Below are positions 44,463 to 59,400 of a stretch of DNA of 64,000 nucleotides, in pieces. Each line of letters begins with the position of its first letter. Positions within the stretch are counted from its first letter, which is position 1. The notes below the pieces were generated by a model. That model ran no database searches, was not told the origin of the DNA, and was given only the letters and a program-made list of their open reading frames with translations. A program made the position numbers and the translations under genes. This DNA is from Cheiracanthium punctorium (taxonomy: Eukaryota > Arthropoda > Arachnida > Araneae > Cheiracanthiidae): assembly GCA_038373885.1 (NCBI GenBank), contig JAWZYV010010290.1, forward strand, positions 248,001 through 312,000. The letters are read 5' to 3'.

Positions 44463-47400
44463 ATGGCAGGTTACCGGTCTTTAAAGGTAAAGCTGGCTTT
44501 TCGTGTAGTATTATTTCTTTGATTATTCTGCTCATTTTAAATTAAAACATCAGTTTATATAGCTCTACATGGCCTCGCCATGGCATAGTGGTTATGCCAT
44601 TGAAAATGGTAGACGGCCGAAGTGTGAAGGTCCCGGGTTCGGGTCCCATCGCGCAGCTTTCGATCTAACGGTCTGGAGTTTTGGCAGGTTTCCTCCAGAT
44701 GTAACGTGAATGCGCGTTAGAACCCCTTAAAAAGTCCACCTATCAAGGCATCCCCCATTGGCAGATCGCCCTTGTGTTGCGTTGCCATAATCACACACAA
44801 CAACATAGCTCTATATGTTATACACGTAACAGCCACTTTTGATGTTTTGATTACTCGATTGAATATTTTAAAATCGTATAATTCAACACGCGGCGGATAT
44901 TTTTGATGTGAATATAATGAAAAACAGTTATAATTCATTCCTTAAAATTAATGTACTTGAAATTTCGATTTATTCGTATCCTAAAATTGAATCAAATTGG
45001 GTTATATAGCTTATGCATAACAGCTTAAAAATGGAGTCTTAATGGAAGGTATCCAAGATTGAATTTATGGAATTTTTATTTACTATAGACAAACGATATT
45101 TTTATTAAGTACCATAACAGGAATATATTCTGTTCTTGTAATATCAGTGCTGAAAAGATATTGATTTTTTTTAAGGCACGGTACAGGAGGAGGGGAATTG
45201 CCAAATGAAGCCCCCATCTGTTATTCTTACATTAAGTATTCTAAAATTTTTACAAGGAGCTAGAAACTTTATAGGAAGAATAAGAAAGTGCCTAATTTTC
45301 CTATCCTGACCTTGAGTATATATTTAAAATGGATCCAGGCAGTGATCGCGATAATGCCTCTAGATGCATATTTCACGCCTTATAAATTCAGAATACACCT
45401 TAAGATTTTTGGAAGGCGTGTTTATACGTATTGCTTTTAAATACAGAATTAAATATATTGTGATAAATAATTATGATTTACTGTTTTCAAATTTAAAAAA
45501 TTCAGTTATTGTACTAGTTTTTGATGATTTGACATTTATGTACCTTGTATAATCAGTTATTATTTATGTTCCAAATGCAATTTCATTATGTATTTGAAAA
45601 TTTAGCATAATTGTTCGTTGTTTTAATTACTCCTTTGAAAAAGAAAATACTCCCTCTAAAAATGTTAAGGTGTATTTTTACTCTTCTGAAAAAATCCTAG
45701 ATCGATCACTGGATCCAGGCAATATTAACAAGTGTTACATCATGTCAAGGATCACTGAGAAACTGGTAAAGCTGCAAAGAAAAATGGAAATCAGCGCTCT
45801 TCACGCTACATAATCATTTGACTGTAATTTTTTTTCCTGGTAAACCATTATATTATTCCAGGGGTCGATGCAGACGAAAAGCTTCACAAAATTATGATCG
45901 ATTAAAACTGCCCATCACAAAACTATAAGCAACTAGAACTGCCCTTCATTGGCATTTTACCTACATTTTAATCTGCTTTATCAATTCTTGTAACAAAAAA
46001 TATGACTTTTGTTAAACATCGGTATGAAAATTCACAAAAGAAATGTAGAAATTCACAAAAATGGGACACTGGGAAAAATTCCTGGACCAACCTTCGTATT
46101 CACAATATTGGTTTATTGTGATATACATGAATTTATAAGAATTTCAAACCAAATCACTATCATTCACAACATTTATTAGATTCAGTAGTATTTTGAAAAG
46201 TGTGTGCATTTTTACATTTTCAAAACACACTTCTATATAATTATGATTACTCAAGGAAAAGAAATTGAAATAAAATCATTAATTTTGCATCACACTTTTT
46301 ATATAAGTAAGTAAAATTATATACTCTGATCCATAGGTGGCTGGTGCACCAAAAAAGTGGGGGGTCAAAAGAGATGAGAGTATGCAAGTAGAGGGCACCC
46401 CTAAAGCTGTTTTTTGAAGTAAAACTTCTTTAGGCACAACTAGGGGGTAACTCAGATTTTTTTTCTGACGGAAGTAATGCTCAGTAAAGGAAATGATGTA
46501 TCTTTTTCCCCTTTGCTTCTTCATTCCGCCATGACTGCAAAAACATTGCAATGTCAAGCAAAAAAGCCTGATAATTTCTACACCGTTTGTACGATCCCCT
46601 TGAAAATTTCCATAACCATGTATAAAAATATAGAAAACAATCTGCGCTACTTTAAAAATCTGAAAATCCACCCGTTCCCTCATTTTTAAGCGATTTTTCG
46701 CTATTTTCAGCAACATTTCATATCCGAGAGTCAAAAAAGTTAATCATTTGCGTGACAAAATTAGCTGAGCCAAATGCAAATTTTTAAACAGAATAATGCT
46801 TCGAGCAAAAACAGCAGAGGAAAACAAAGGTTTAAGAACACTGCCATAGAAAAACGCAATAATAGACCCTACATGCATTCGATACCAACGACCAACCGAC
46901 AGAAGAAAACGCCAGTTTAGGAACACAGTAAAAGAAAATACCACAACAAAGACATTCTCTCGGTTCAAACCCTACGGAAAAACATTTTAAGAAAACAGTG
47001 AAAGAATAATAGTTCAACACGGACACTTCCTGGATGCTAACCCGATATTCTGACGGAACAACGGTTTAAGAACACGGGTATGTAACACCACAAAGAAACA
47101 AACACTGGCTGCAAAGGGTTTAAGATCAAAATAAAAGAATAACAAATGGACACTCCATGGATTCTAACCCAACGTCAAGACTGAGCAACGGTTTAACACG
47201 GGGATGGAACACCACAAAGAAACGGACCCTGGCTGCAATCATTCCCAAACAATAGATAGAACCTTCAGTTTAAAAACACAGATACAGATAAATAATTCGA
47301 ACCTATCAGCAGACGAAATCAACGCTTAAGAATACTGTGATAGAAAAACACTGAAAAAATATTTTACACTACCTGCATTCGAACCCAACAATCAGAGGAA

Positions 47401-50400
47401 AACATCAGTTAAAGAACAGAGTTACTTAAAGTATAATACTAGAAACTAGACTATGGACATTCCTCCCATTCAAACCCAAACTCCCGATGGAACAATGGTA
47501 TAAGAAAACAGTTAAAGACATAGCTGCCAACTACTACGAAATATAATTAACCACTTTTTCTAAACATGATTTTTCGGCTTAAAATATAGCAAAATTTCTG
47601 TACAAAGCGCGTGGCCTGGTTACTTCTTTGAAAAAATACTTAATAAATATACTGTTTACAAAAAGTGGTTAATTATATTCCGTAGTAGTTGGCAGCTATG
47701 GTTAAAGAATAATACTACAACATGGACACTTCCTGGATTCTAAATAATTATCATGAATTACCGGTGATTCTTACTGGAGATTTTAATGTTAATTTTCGCT
47801 ACCAAGAATCTCAGCCGTCAGTTGATTTTTAAAAAGAAAAATTGGATCTAACTATGAATACTTCTCGACTTCAATCAACAACGCGTTTCGGTACAACAAT
47901 AGATGCTGTATTTTCAAGAAAGTTAGCAAATTTAGAGAGTAAAATTTATGTTTCACAGTATAGTTAACACAAACCTATAATTTCATACATAAAATATTAT
48001 TATGACATTCAAGTTCCTATTTCCAATGAATAATATGAATATAACATTTATATAATCTTTGTAAAGTACATGAATAATAAATATAATGAAATTATAATAT
48101 GATATTTATTTTAAGTTACAGTTTAATAATTTCAGTTATATTTATCGTAAACATCAAAGAAGTTTTACTTCAATCGCGCATAAAGATTACACGTACACAC
48201 TTTTTTTATTTTTGTTTTTTTGGTGTGTGTAAAATCGCCCTATTATAATTGAATTTTACTGTCATTATTGATTAAATGACCTTCTCTAAGAGAACTGGGA
48301 TCAAAAATCAGAACAGATGCCCACTGAAGACTCCCTCCTTCCAATTCAAAGTAGAGACCTGCACGGGCCGGGCCGGGTACGGGATTTATAAATCTGTTGT
48401 TAACGGGCCGGGCCGGACTCGTGTTTAGTGTTAATTGGGTGTTTAGGTCTTTAAAAAATTATTCGTCTTCCTGCAACCCATAAAAAAGTTTATATTAATA
48501 ACTTCTTAAAATAAAATGTCTGAAAAATATTTATTTATCGGTCTATTTGGTCGTCTTTATATTTTTATAAATTTCTGGAATTTTCGAATTTTTACTCCTC
48601 AAGTATGGGGCCGAGAGAGTTTTGGTAGGTTTTCTCCAGATGTAACGTGAATACGCATTAGAACCCCTTAGAAAGTCCTCTTACCAAGGCATCCTCCATC
48701 TTAGGCAGATACCCCTCGCGCAGGTTTGCCTTAATCACACACAATTCACAATCTACCATGTATGGAAAAACGTTTCTGCTCCCTTTTCCTAGGACCCTCT
48801 TATCACATTTCTTTACTACATTTTGAGTGGCCTCATGAAAAAATTGTGATGCTAGGTCTTTAAAAAATCATTCATTGACAAATTTATGTCGTAGTTTCTA
48901 TAAACTGATTCATTGTCGACGTAATTTATAGACGAGTCTAATTTTTCAAAATCAACAAATTACAGAGTAATAAAATTTAAATGATATTTTTTCTTCAAAA
49001 CTTTTGTTTTTACTAATAAAGTTATGTAGAACACACTTTGTTAGCAATTTTTTGTACGGTGAGGATAATACCTACCAACGACATTCTTCAGAGATTAAGT
49101 TCAGTGAGTGAAATAGTTATAAATTAAAAACTGTTAAATCGTAGATTTGAAAGAAAAGTCTTCATGTGCTTTTAAGTAAGCTAGTTCTTTTATGTATGTT
49201 TAACTATAAGCATACATCATTTTAAATTTGATTTATCCTGCGTATAGGGAAATGCTCTGTTAAAAAAAAATATATATTTTAATCAAAATTTTACCTTTCA
49301 TCAAAAATCTATGAATAGAAATTGAGTTTTATCGCAAGATCTGAAATGTGTCACAGTGTATCACTGTAGAAAAAAAGGTAATCCGAAGACGGCCTATTGT
49401 AATACTCCAGAATACAGAAAGGTAGCAATGACAAAATTTTAAAGTAACTTACGCTTCTCTCCCGCTTGACCGGAAATTCCCCCAGCGCTTAAACCCACTT
49501 ACAAGTAAACCCAATTCATCAAAAATCGTCCGCCTCATTCTTCAAGGCTACAATTCTAGAAGGCTACACTCAGTTTTTATGGGAATGAAAGCACTCGGAC
49601 AGTTGGAGGAGATAAAGAATAATTTTCCCTCCTTTTATCCAAATAAAGGAAAATGCGCATTGCCGCTATTGTCAAGAACTATTTACTTCCCATCACAATT
49701 ACTGTGACTTGTTTTAGAGAAAACGCATCGAATTTCTCTCGCCGAAAAAACGTTAAGTGCGGGAAATCTAACGTTATTGACGGGATATTTTAACTTTACA
49801 AGTATAGGAAGATATTTGGAACCAATAGAAAAAGACGTTATAGGCGGGAAAACGGTAAATATGGATAACGTTAAACCGGAGTTTCACTGTATATATATAA
49901 ATATAAGACCTTGCACTGGGAAAGTTCACTTCCCCTCCCCTTTCTCTTGCTTATTGGGTGTCTTGCCATCATTTTTAGATGGATTGTTACTTTTGAACTT
50001 TGAAAATTGGGGGGGCAAGGCCCCTTTACTTTTGAAAGTGAGGGGGCAGTCGCCCCCCTTGCCCCACTCAGACCAGCCGCCTATGCTCTGATCTTATTAT
50101 TATTTTTAAAATTCAAATTTGTAAGCTTTTAATATTTTTATATTAAATGATGCAACAGGGTTTTCATTACGGAAAAAAAAATGGGTGAGAATTTTTCACT
50201 CTTTCCCCAAAGCTGAGTGAGATTTTTAAAAAATGGGTAAGAATTTTCACTATAGATTTGGGTTGGGTAAATACCCAGTGGGTATGTATTTTTAAATAGG
50301 TATTTATCCCTGCCTCGAGTAAACACCCAAAGTCAGGGTATTTATGATTTTTATTTATTTTTATTGCATGTAACTGGACCTCCAAGTTAGGCCCCATTAC

Positions 50401-53400
50401 ATGCAATAAAAGTAACCCTGTCTTTTTGCATTATTATTATTTTATTTACTTATTTTATGAAACCGTCCGAATCATTTCCCACACTTGTATTATTTTTTTT
50501 ATGGACTTTAATTCAGTGGGCTAAGCTGTTGGATATGATATAAGTATAACAACATCATTATATTAGAAAATGCACTAAGAGGTCAATTTGCAATTTTTTT
50601 TATTCTACTTCATAGTGTAAACAGGGTGGCCACACGTCCTTGAAAACCTGGAATGTCCTTGAATTTACAAAAAAAAAAAGTTCAAGGCCTGGAATGTGCT
50701 TAAATTTTGAATGGATGTCTGGAATGTCCTTAAATTTTGAATGGATGTCTGGAATGTCCTTAAATTTTGAAAGGAAGTCTGGAATGTCCTTAAATTTTAC
50801 CATCCAATTGCTGAATTTTTGTTGTTTTATCGGTTATTCGCAGCCCCCTACGATAATAAATCCACGTAGCATGGAGCTGTTATGTACAAATGCACTGCAA
50901 TCACAGTTGTGTGTGCATATATCTTTCCTTGCTGTAATATGCATTTTTATTGATCTAACTCATTTGTAGTTATTAAAAATATTGATTATTATGTGAAATT
51001 TCATAATTATGAGCCGTAAGTGCCATTTTAACGATCTTTGGTTATAAGATCCAAGTTTTGCCACGTGGATCGGAAAAGTTATCGGTGATAGTCACGTGGC
51101 AAGATGTTTGATATGCTCAACAAACATCAACATTTCATCAATGAGAAAGTCTGCCTTAAGGAGCCATATGCAAGGTAAGAAGCACATGTCACTGAAAATA
51201 AAAGGAACACCTTAACCCTGGATGGATTGCTATCCAAAGTACCGTCATCACAATCGTCATCATCCACGAGTAAACCATCATTTAATGATTCCGCATTGGT
51301 ATTACAAGAACAGCCCTCGTTGGTAGCATGTTTTCAGAAAGCAGAATCAACGACGGCTGAAGTATTTTGGGTATTGAAAGTGATGCAAAGCCACTTGTCC
51401 TACAGATTGTGCGATGGAATCGATGGCTTATTTCGATCCATGTTTCTGGACAGCCAAATCTTAGCTTTTGGAATGAAGGCAAAGTGATGTCACATTATTT
51501 AACGAGTGTTTTTAGGGCACGCAAATGATGAAGTGTTGCTTGAAAGCATTAAGCAATCTTTGAAAGATTTGCCGTTAAAAAATGTCTTTCAGCTATCAAT
51601 GGATGATGGAGTTATGAAATAGTATTAAGTGTTTTTGGGGAATTTTCTATATATGTGTGTTCATGAAACCATGAGATTAAATTAGGTTATAAGAAAATAG
51701 AAATAATGACAAAAAAATCTCAAAAATATGTATGCTCATTGTGTCCTTAAATGTCCTTGAATTTTTTCTCTAAGAAAGAGTGGCCACCCTGTGTAAAGCA
51801 CAAAATCATTCTTTAAAAAGCTTCCTAGTATTTTAGTTGATATAAGTTTTTTCTACATGATATTTATTGTGTAGGCTACTTTGATTATATTCATATGTAT
51901 GTATTGATAGTTGTTTATTTATTAGTTTTCTAATCAATTTTTTAGTTCTTAAAAAAAATTCATTTTCAATTTTTTTTTTCTTTCTTTAAACCCTTCTTTA
52001 GGGTCTTGTAGCCTTGATCACAGGGGGAGCCTCAGGTCTTGGACGTGCAACTGCTGAGAGATTTATTCGCCAAGGAGGAAAAGTTTTAATTTGTGACTTA
52101 CCCACTTCATCTGGCCAAATGGTTGCTAAAACCCTTGGAGAAAATTGTACATTTGCTGCAGCTGATGTAAGATAGTATTTAAATTATTGAACTCTGAACC
52201 TTGTTTTACAACTAGCATTAGGAAAGCAGATATTTTGACCATTATGTAACTTTGATAGACTATTTCATTTTCTAAGGAATTCTTTTTATTTACTCTGACT
52301 TTTTCCTAACTATACATTAATTTTACAAAGTTTTGTGGATTTAAAATTATTAATTTAGCAGTTATTTGTATGCAAGGTGTCAATGATTTAAACCAACTAA
52401 TTTAAATCAATTGATTTTTTAATAAAAATCTTATTTAAACCAAGAATGTGTGCACAACCTCCGGCCCACAGGCTATTATTGTCTGACATCTTTTCCATTC
52501 ACGCATCAACCCAGTTGCACGTTGAAAAACACAAATCAGAATCCATAAATTCATTTTTTATGAAAAGGAATTAATTATGAAATTTTAATTATTTAAGATT
52601 TGTGTGTGTGTTTTCAATTGCCGTAGCTTTGCATTTAAATTTATGTCACCCACAAGCTGAAAGAGCTTTTGCATAGTACTATTATTGTTATTGCATGTAA
52701 TTAACTTTTATTAAAAAAATTTTTGTTTTTAAATTTGCAAATTAAGTCAGTATATGATCAGTCAGTTTTTCTATGCTTTCAAAATCATCTAGTGCGGACA
52801 AAATTATTCTATTTGCATACCAAAGAAATATTTTATTTACAGATTTATACTATCAATAACTAGATATTTACCAGTTGTCTATACTTCTTTATATAAAGTA
52901 GTTGAACTTATTATTATTATAATTGTATTTTAAAAGTCTTTTTAAATTTTAAAAATCAGATTTTTTTCTCTGTATTCTAAAAAAAAAAGTAATGGCTGTT
53001 CCTGCTGCTGTCAAAAGCATGTACTGCTATCTCCTCCGAAATCATGGGGATTTGAGTTTCGACAAAGGTGTCCACAGATTCGAAAAATTCCGGGGAAGCA
53101 GATAAGCTGACTTAAATTTCAAAATTCGAATTATTTTAGAAGATATTAATAAACAACTCAAAAAACAAGCCTAATGTTGGCCAGTCTTGGCAATTTTTGC
53201 CAGCAAAAAATCATTCATGCCTTTGCAACAAAGCAATTCCTGCATGAAATTAACAAACATGAAGTAGAATTACACCTTTTTTACACCAAATTAAAAAGTA
53301 AGTGAAATAAATCATCAAAGTGTGTTACACAAAGTTCAAAATCTTCAAGTAGTAAATTCTCTTAGATAACAGGTGTTTAAAATTGATGCCAATTCGTTTT

Positions 53401-56400
53401 CTAATAATAATTGAAACTCATTAAAAAGGTGCCATTTTGGCATCAGGTACGATCTGGAAAAACGTTATCCCAAGCAGGGTGAATCTAAATATTATGTGTG
53501 TTCCAAAATGTTAGCACCCAGTATTTTGAAAATGAAAAATAATTCAATATTATAATAATGACAGTTAGGTTCAGCTTGGGTATTTCTCACCCGTAGAAAT
53601 ATTTAGTGGCGTTAACTATGCCATTATATTAAGCACAGCTTGGATATTTGCCTGCTCGGCGAGATGATATATTTTGCAGTGCTAAATAAGCTAATCTGCA
53701 AAGTATTGTGTATATAAATGTATGGATAACTGTTTTCACGGCATCCTTACATGAACAATGATTATCGGTTATGAGCAAAACCGCCATATAATAAAAAGTT
53801 GTCATTAGTAGCAAGATATAGTAGCTGTTCCGTAGTTTTTATCAAAGAGAACGTATGAAGCACTGTTTTCTTAGAAATAATTATTAACTATATGTATTCG
53901 TAAGTCACCAAATTATGAAAAATCACCATGGATGGCAAATGTGCAAGGTGTTGGTTTTACTCAATTAAAAATAGTGTGAAGTTTCCAGGAATATGCAAGA
54001 ACCAAGAAATGTGTTAGGTAACATTCTATCAGATTCAATCTTTGGGTTTTGTCAATTATGCCTTTTTTATGAATAAGCCTTATTAGGGGCCGAATGCCTC
54101 ATACCAAAATCGAGCGTAGCGAGTCTAGGGGCTGTGGCTCCTAGTTTTATTAAGAAAAAAAATTCTGATTTTTTTACAACCTGTTTGCATGCATATACCT
54201 ATATTTGCAGTGAATGGCTATTTTGACCGCTCAAAAGAAGGATTACTTTTACTAGCATATATTGCAAGCTTTTGTTTGTAAGTGGTAAATATCCCCCACA
54301 GTTGATGCAAATATTTTACTGAAATTATTAAGAACCTTCAATTACGGTGTGCTGCCAAAAAGACAATTTGTTTTGAACAATGTAAATGCTCTCATTTTTG
54401 GCATTAAATGATCTTCACAGTATACATATAATCCAAATTACACTCAACCAAGTTTTAAATTTGTATAAATTAAAAAATTATGTCATGGCAAGTATTTTAT
54501 TACCCTTACCATAATTGAAGGTATAAAGAAAACACTGTCATGCTTGTATTAAGTACCAAGTTATGATGAGAGTACCGGTGTTTCAGAAAATAATTGGTAA
54601 TTCATGTTGTGACTATGTTAATTTTACCTTGCATTTATTAGTGTATTTTAATTTTCAGGTTTCTTCAGAAAAAGATGTCCAAAATGCTCTTAATACTTTA
54701 GAGTCAAAATTTCAAAAGCTTGACGTAGTTGTAAATTGTGCTGCCATTAGTATAGCATTTAAAGTGTTTAATTTTAACTATGACGTTTCTCACAGTTTGC
54801 AAGATGCAGAAAGGGTTATAAGAGTAAGTAAATCTACATCATGTGTAAATTATAATAATAATAATTAAAAAAAAATACTTCATAAAACTCGTTTTAAATT
54901 CAATAGATTCAATAACCACATGTCATTTTTTTTACAAATACAGTTCGTATTACAAATTTTGAATCTTAATCATTATGATGCACTCAAACAAGGTTTTAAA
55001 ATTCTATGTACAGTCAACTCTGGTTATAGTTAACCTCTGGAGACTGGCAAATTTTGTTCACTATAAGCAAAGTGTCCCCATATGAGCAAGGAATGCATTG
55101 TATTCATAAGTAAAAAATAGTGTTTTATACCCGTACTGAATATTTGTGTAAATCAAACATAATTAATCGTATTTATGTCTTATTACTCCCGAGTGCTACA
55201 ATAATTTGGGAGATTCCATTCAAATGGCTGGAAAATGTTATAGCCAATCAAGCAATATCATGTGGTGCAGGTAATCCTTAATCTGTGCTATTGCACCGGG
55301 AATGGAAAATCCAATCATTCAAGGACGAGAGATATGTCAGTTTTTGTTCACTATGAAATGTACCCTACTTTTTGTTAAGTTCTTAGTATCTGAAAAATGC
55401 CACTGATTCTACCTGACTAAGAATTTAATCCCCTTTTACAGATATCCCAGGATAGCAAGCATGAATACATTTAGGAGGGGCCCAGTTTGATGAATTAGAT
55501 TGAAGTTCTTGTGGTCTATTCTTTCTGGTCAAGAATGAGAATGAAGAAAGTTGTATGTTTCTTTTAAAAATTGTCATTGCTACCTTCATTCTGGAAGTGT
55601 GGGTGTCATGGGTTCTCATGCAGGGTGGAAAAGATGAGCTTATCTTTTAAGCATTGGGGGTATCGGACAAAAGGAGCACGGGGAGGCATACACCACAAGA
55701 CTTGGGCAATTTTGTAAGGGAATTGAAGAGCTAAAGATTAGTAAGCATCACTGCAATGAATAAATTCCTTGTTTCACAGAGGTCAAGAGTCTAAAAGCCC
55801 TTTTGCTAGTGCACTATTGTTCCCCCTCTCCTCTTTCCATGTTAGCCTAGCCTCTGACAATTCCCCTGTATTTAGAAACAGATGCTTGACAATCTCTTTG
55901 TGTATTTATCGAATGCAATATAGACAACCTTTGAGAATGTAGACATTGAAAAACCTCATCTCTGCCATTTCTAGAATTTTTGAAGTTCAGTATTTAGGTT
56001 CGCTATAACCAAAGTCATGTTCACTAAAACCGGAAAATGCTATGCTCATTTATAATGTAAGTGAATCGGGACTAACACTTTGCATTCACTATATCCGGGT
56101 TGACTATAACCAGAGTTGACTGTATTTAGTGTGTTGTTGTTACCCATAGGAGGGAGGCAATCCTTAAGGTTTACAGCTATGCACCCTCTGGCAGACAGGG
56201 TCTCCTAATTTGGAACGAATTCCAGATGTGAAATTGACCAGACCCCACATTGCAATATGATTTTTGATTCCTTATTATGTTTCCTACACCCCTTAATGCT
56301 TTTGAAACACACTGTGTATAGAGTGTCCTAAAAATTCCCATTCCTGTGACATGTGTTTTTATTATTCCCGAAGCAACCTTAAAACAATTATATTTATGAT

Positions 56401-59400
56401 AAGGGCTTTAAAGGTCTTTTAACATCATTTAGGAAGATGTACTAGGCTTACATTTATAATAAACGTTCAAAATGTCCACTTCTTTCTAGCAAGCAAAGCT
56501 GAACTCGTTCGCACATTTTAATAAAAATGCATTTTAACATGCTAAGAGAGGCTTTTTGTATCCTTTGAGCTTGGATAATTCTCTGTGACTATCTATTGTT
56601 TGAGGATTATTTGCATAAACTTTGTTATTTGAATATAATGATCCCACAGAAAAAAGTCTGGGATACTTAGATCAGGGGATCAATTCGCGAGATGCATGTA
56701 AGTGATCAAAAAATAATTTCAATTAGAAAAGTTTGTCAAATTTATACAGGGTTTCAAGGTATGGCTTTTTTTCTTTTTTTTTACAAATTCCTGTATACAT
56801 ACTAAAAATACAAAATTTAAATTTTATATGGTTTCTAATTTCTATAACTCATAGTTAGAAAAATATTGCTCTGTATTTAAGAAGTCCCATGTCTCTGAGT
56901 GTAACAGTTACCGAGATATTGAAGTTAAAAATTTTAGTGTTTATTGCCAAATTATAAGTGGATGTCTCAAAAGTGAGATAAGATTATTTTTCAGCGAATG
57001 TTAATTTATATTAGTGGTCATTTGCCAACTATACTTGACCCCTGGAAATACTATTTTAGCTGGAATTTTCCTATAATGCATGTTTGGCAGTTTCTAGTAA
57101 TCATTTTCTTTGTCATTCTCCATTGCACTTAATTTTTCTCTAGAAGCATGACATAATTAGTGAATGATCCCTAAAAGATTAAATTATCAGTAATTTCATA
57201 ATGCAGTATCTGTTAGTTTAAGTAAAACTGTAAACCTGTAAATTTCATGAGTTTGAATCCATTTAGTTGCCATCTTCTAACAAAGGGATCATTATTTAAC
57301 TTTTATCATCTCATAATTGTTTCACTAATGTATTTTTTTTTTTTTTTTTTTGGCTGCCTGAAAACGGGTGACCAACACAGCAGGCAAAGTGATGTAAATT
57401 GCCATTTTAACATTAAATATCTCAATAATTATTTCACCTAGAGACATGGGATTTTTAAAAAAATTATCTTGTTAGACACAGAGCAGTATTTACTCAAATA
57501 TTAGTGGATAGGAAATGAGGGACCCTATAAAAATTAAACTTCGTATTTTAATATCTCTACAGATGACTAAAAAAAAAAATTGCAATACCTAAAAGCTACT
57601 TTAAATTTAACAAATTTTTCTAATTAAAGTATATTTCGATCATTTATGGTTTAAGATATAATTGCTGTAACATTTATTTTTGAATCGCTTGGTATGTATC
57701 ATTTAAAAGAAAAGAAAAAAAAATCAAGCAATTATTGCTAGTTAAATAAATATTTTGTGGAAGTTAACAAATTCCAGCTTTCCATGGCAGAGAATAGGGA
57801 ATGCAATCCCGCACTGTTTTTGTTTCGAGTGATTTCAAAATCCCACAAAAATTTCAATGATTCTTCCTACTTTTCTTATTTCAATAGACAAAAGTATCAA
57901 GAAGTAAGATTTTAAGCACTGTCAAGTTTAACTTTAATAATAATTATTTATTTTATTTAATAATTAATACAACATCTTACATAAATATGAAAATTATAGA
58001 CATGATGTTCATAATAATATACTAAGTTATTTCTTAGTTGCTAAAAAAAGAAGAATGTAAACAAGACAACGCATAAAAAGTAACTTGTCTTCCTAGTCTT
58101 AATTTGATTTTGACCGAGAATACAAAAGTGCGTGACAAAAGGCTTCCTTTTTTTTTCTTTCCTTCCTTTCATTTTTTTTTTTTTTTTTTTCTTGTATGAA
58201 CGCCTTAAAAAGGTCTTACATTTTTGCATGGTTAACTGAAGTTCACTTTTTAAGACATGACTGGCCATATCATTGTTTGTGGGGTGGGGTGGGGGGGGGG
58301 GAGACAAGTCAAATGCCCCGTCCCAAAAAGATAAAATATTTAGTGTTAAAGCACTTCTGTTTTATACCAGTAAGTATAGGGACTATGCCCTCTCTCTGTG
58401 AATAGGTATGAGCACCCATAATCAATGATTCTTATGCAAAAATATTTAGCCAAATGATGCTTGGGAAGGAGGCTTGAAATTGTTATAAAAGTTATTTCTC
58501 AGTTTCAATCCCACAGGATTACAGTCTTAAACCCATGGGACTAGTCCCACAAACTTTTCTGCAGGGATCAGGATTGCATTCCCTAGCAGATAGTGGTCAC
58601 ATATACTTTTTTTAAAAAGTGTTTTGGTATTTATTTAAAATTTAAATAGAAAGTTTCAGATCAAGTTTATTTATTTATTTTAATTTTTTTCCAAATGTTT
58701 TTATTAATGCCTTACTAAAACATGTTAATTTTAACAACTTAATGAAAAAATGTTTTTAATATTATTTTAAGGTAAATACATCTGGCACATTTAATGTAAA
58801 TAGACTAGCTGTTAAATTAATGGCAAAAAATGAGCCAGACAAAGATGGGCAAAGAGGCGTCATCATTAACACTTCTGGAAGTTCAGCATTTGAAGGTATC
58901 ATTGGTCAGAGTGTTTATGCAGCAAGTATGCATGGCGTTGCTTCAATGACACTGCCAATGGCTCGAGACTTAGCTACACATGGAATTCGATGCTGTACAA
59001 TAGCTCCAGGTAAGTATCCTTTGAAGTCCTCTAGTTAGTTTGTTTAACTTCAATATAGCTACAGCATCAACTACACAAAGTATATATATAAACCCAGGGC
59101 AATTAAAGAGTTAACTGATATCTGAAAAATGGCTGAATTAACTGGGTAGTTATTGATGGACAATATCAAATACTTTACACTCAAGTATGTTGAAGAATTG
59201 AAAAGAATGTGGCCATCTGTAATTGCACAATTTGTGAAGCCCTTTTTAATGTTTCAATCCAATGTCATTGTATCAAAAATTTGAGTAACTTATACCAACT
59301 TGGACCCATATGTTTGAATTTGAATGCTTAGATCTCAAGTATTATTTCCAAGTTTGAATTACTTTTTAAATTCAAATCATTCAGTTTGTATTCTTCTTAA

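Larger units (their letters stand above)
46332..50085. mobile_element. 3.75-kb hAT-bounded element with perfect 8-bp target duplication
   Basis: Begins CATAGGTGGCTGGTGCACC and ends CAGACCAGCCGCCTATG; CTCTGATC stands on both sides (46324-46331 and 50086-50093), a perfect 8-bp duplication. Inside are a minisatellite, a nested MITE, a nuclease-like gene relic, a truncated SINE, and AT-rich DNA (48760-49900) in which I see nothing. No transposase remains. A second hAT-type G-rich motif, GGGGGCAGTCGCCCCC, lies near the right end. Confidence 0.8.
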
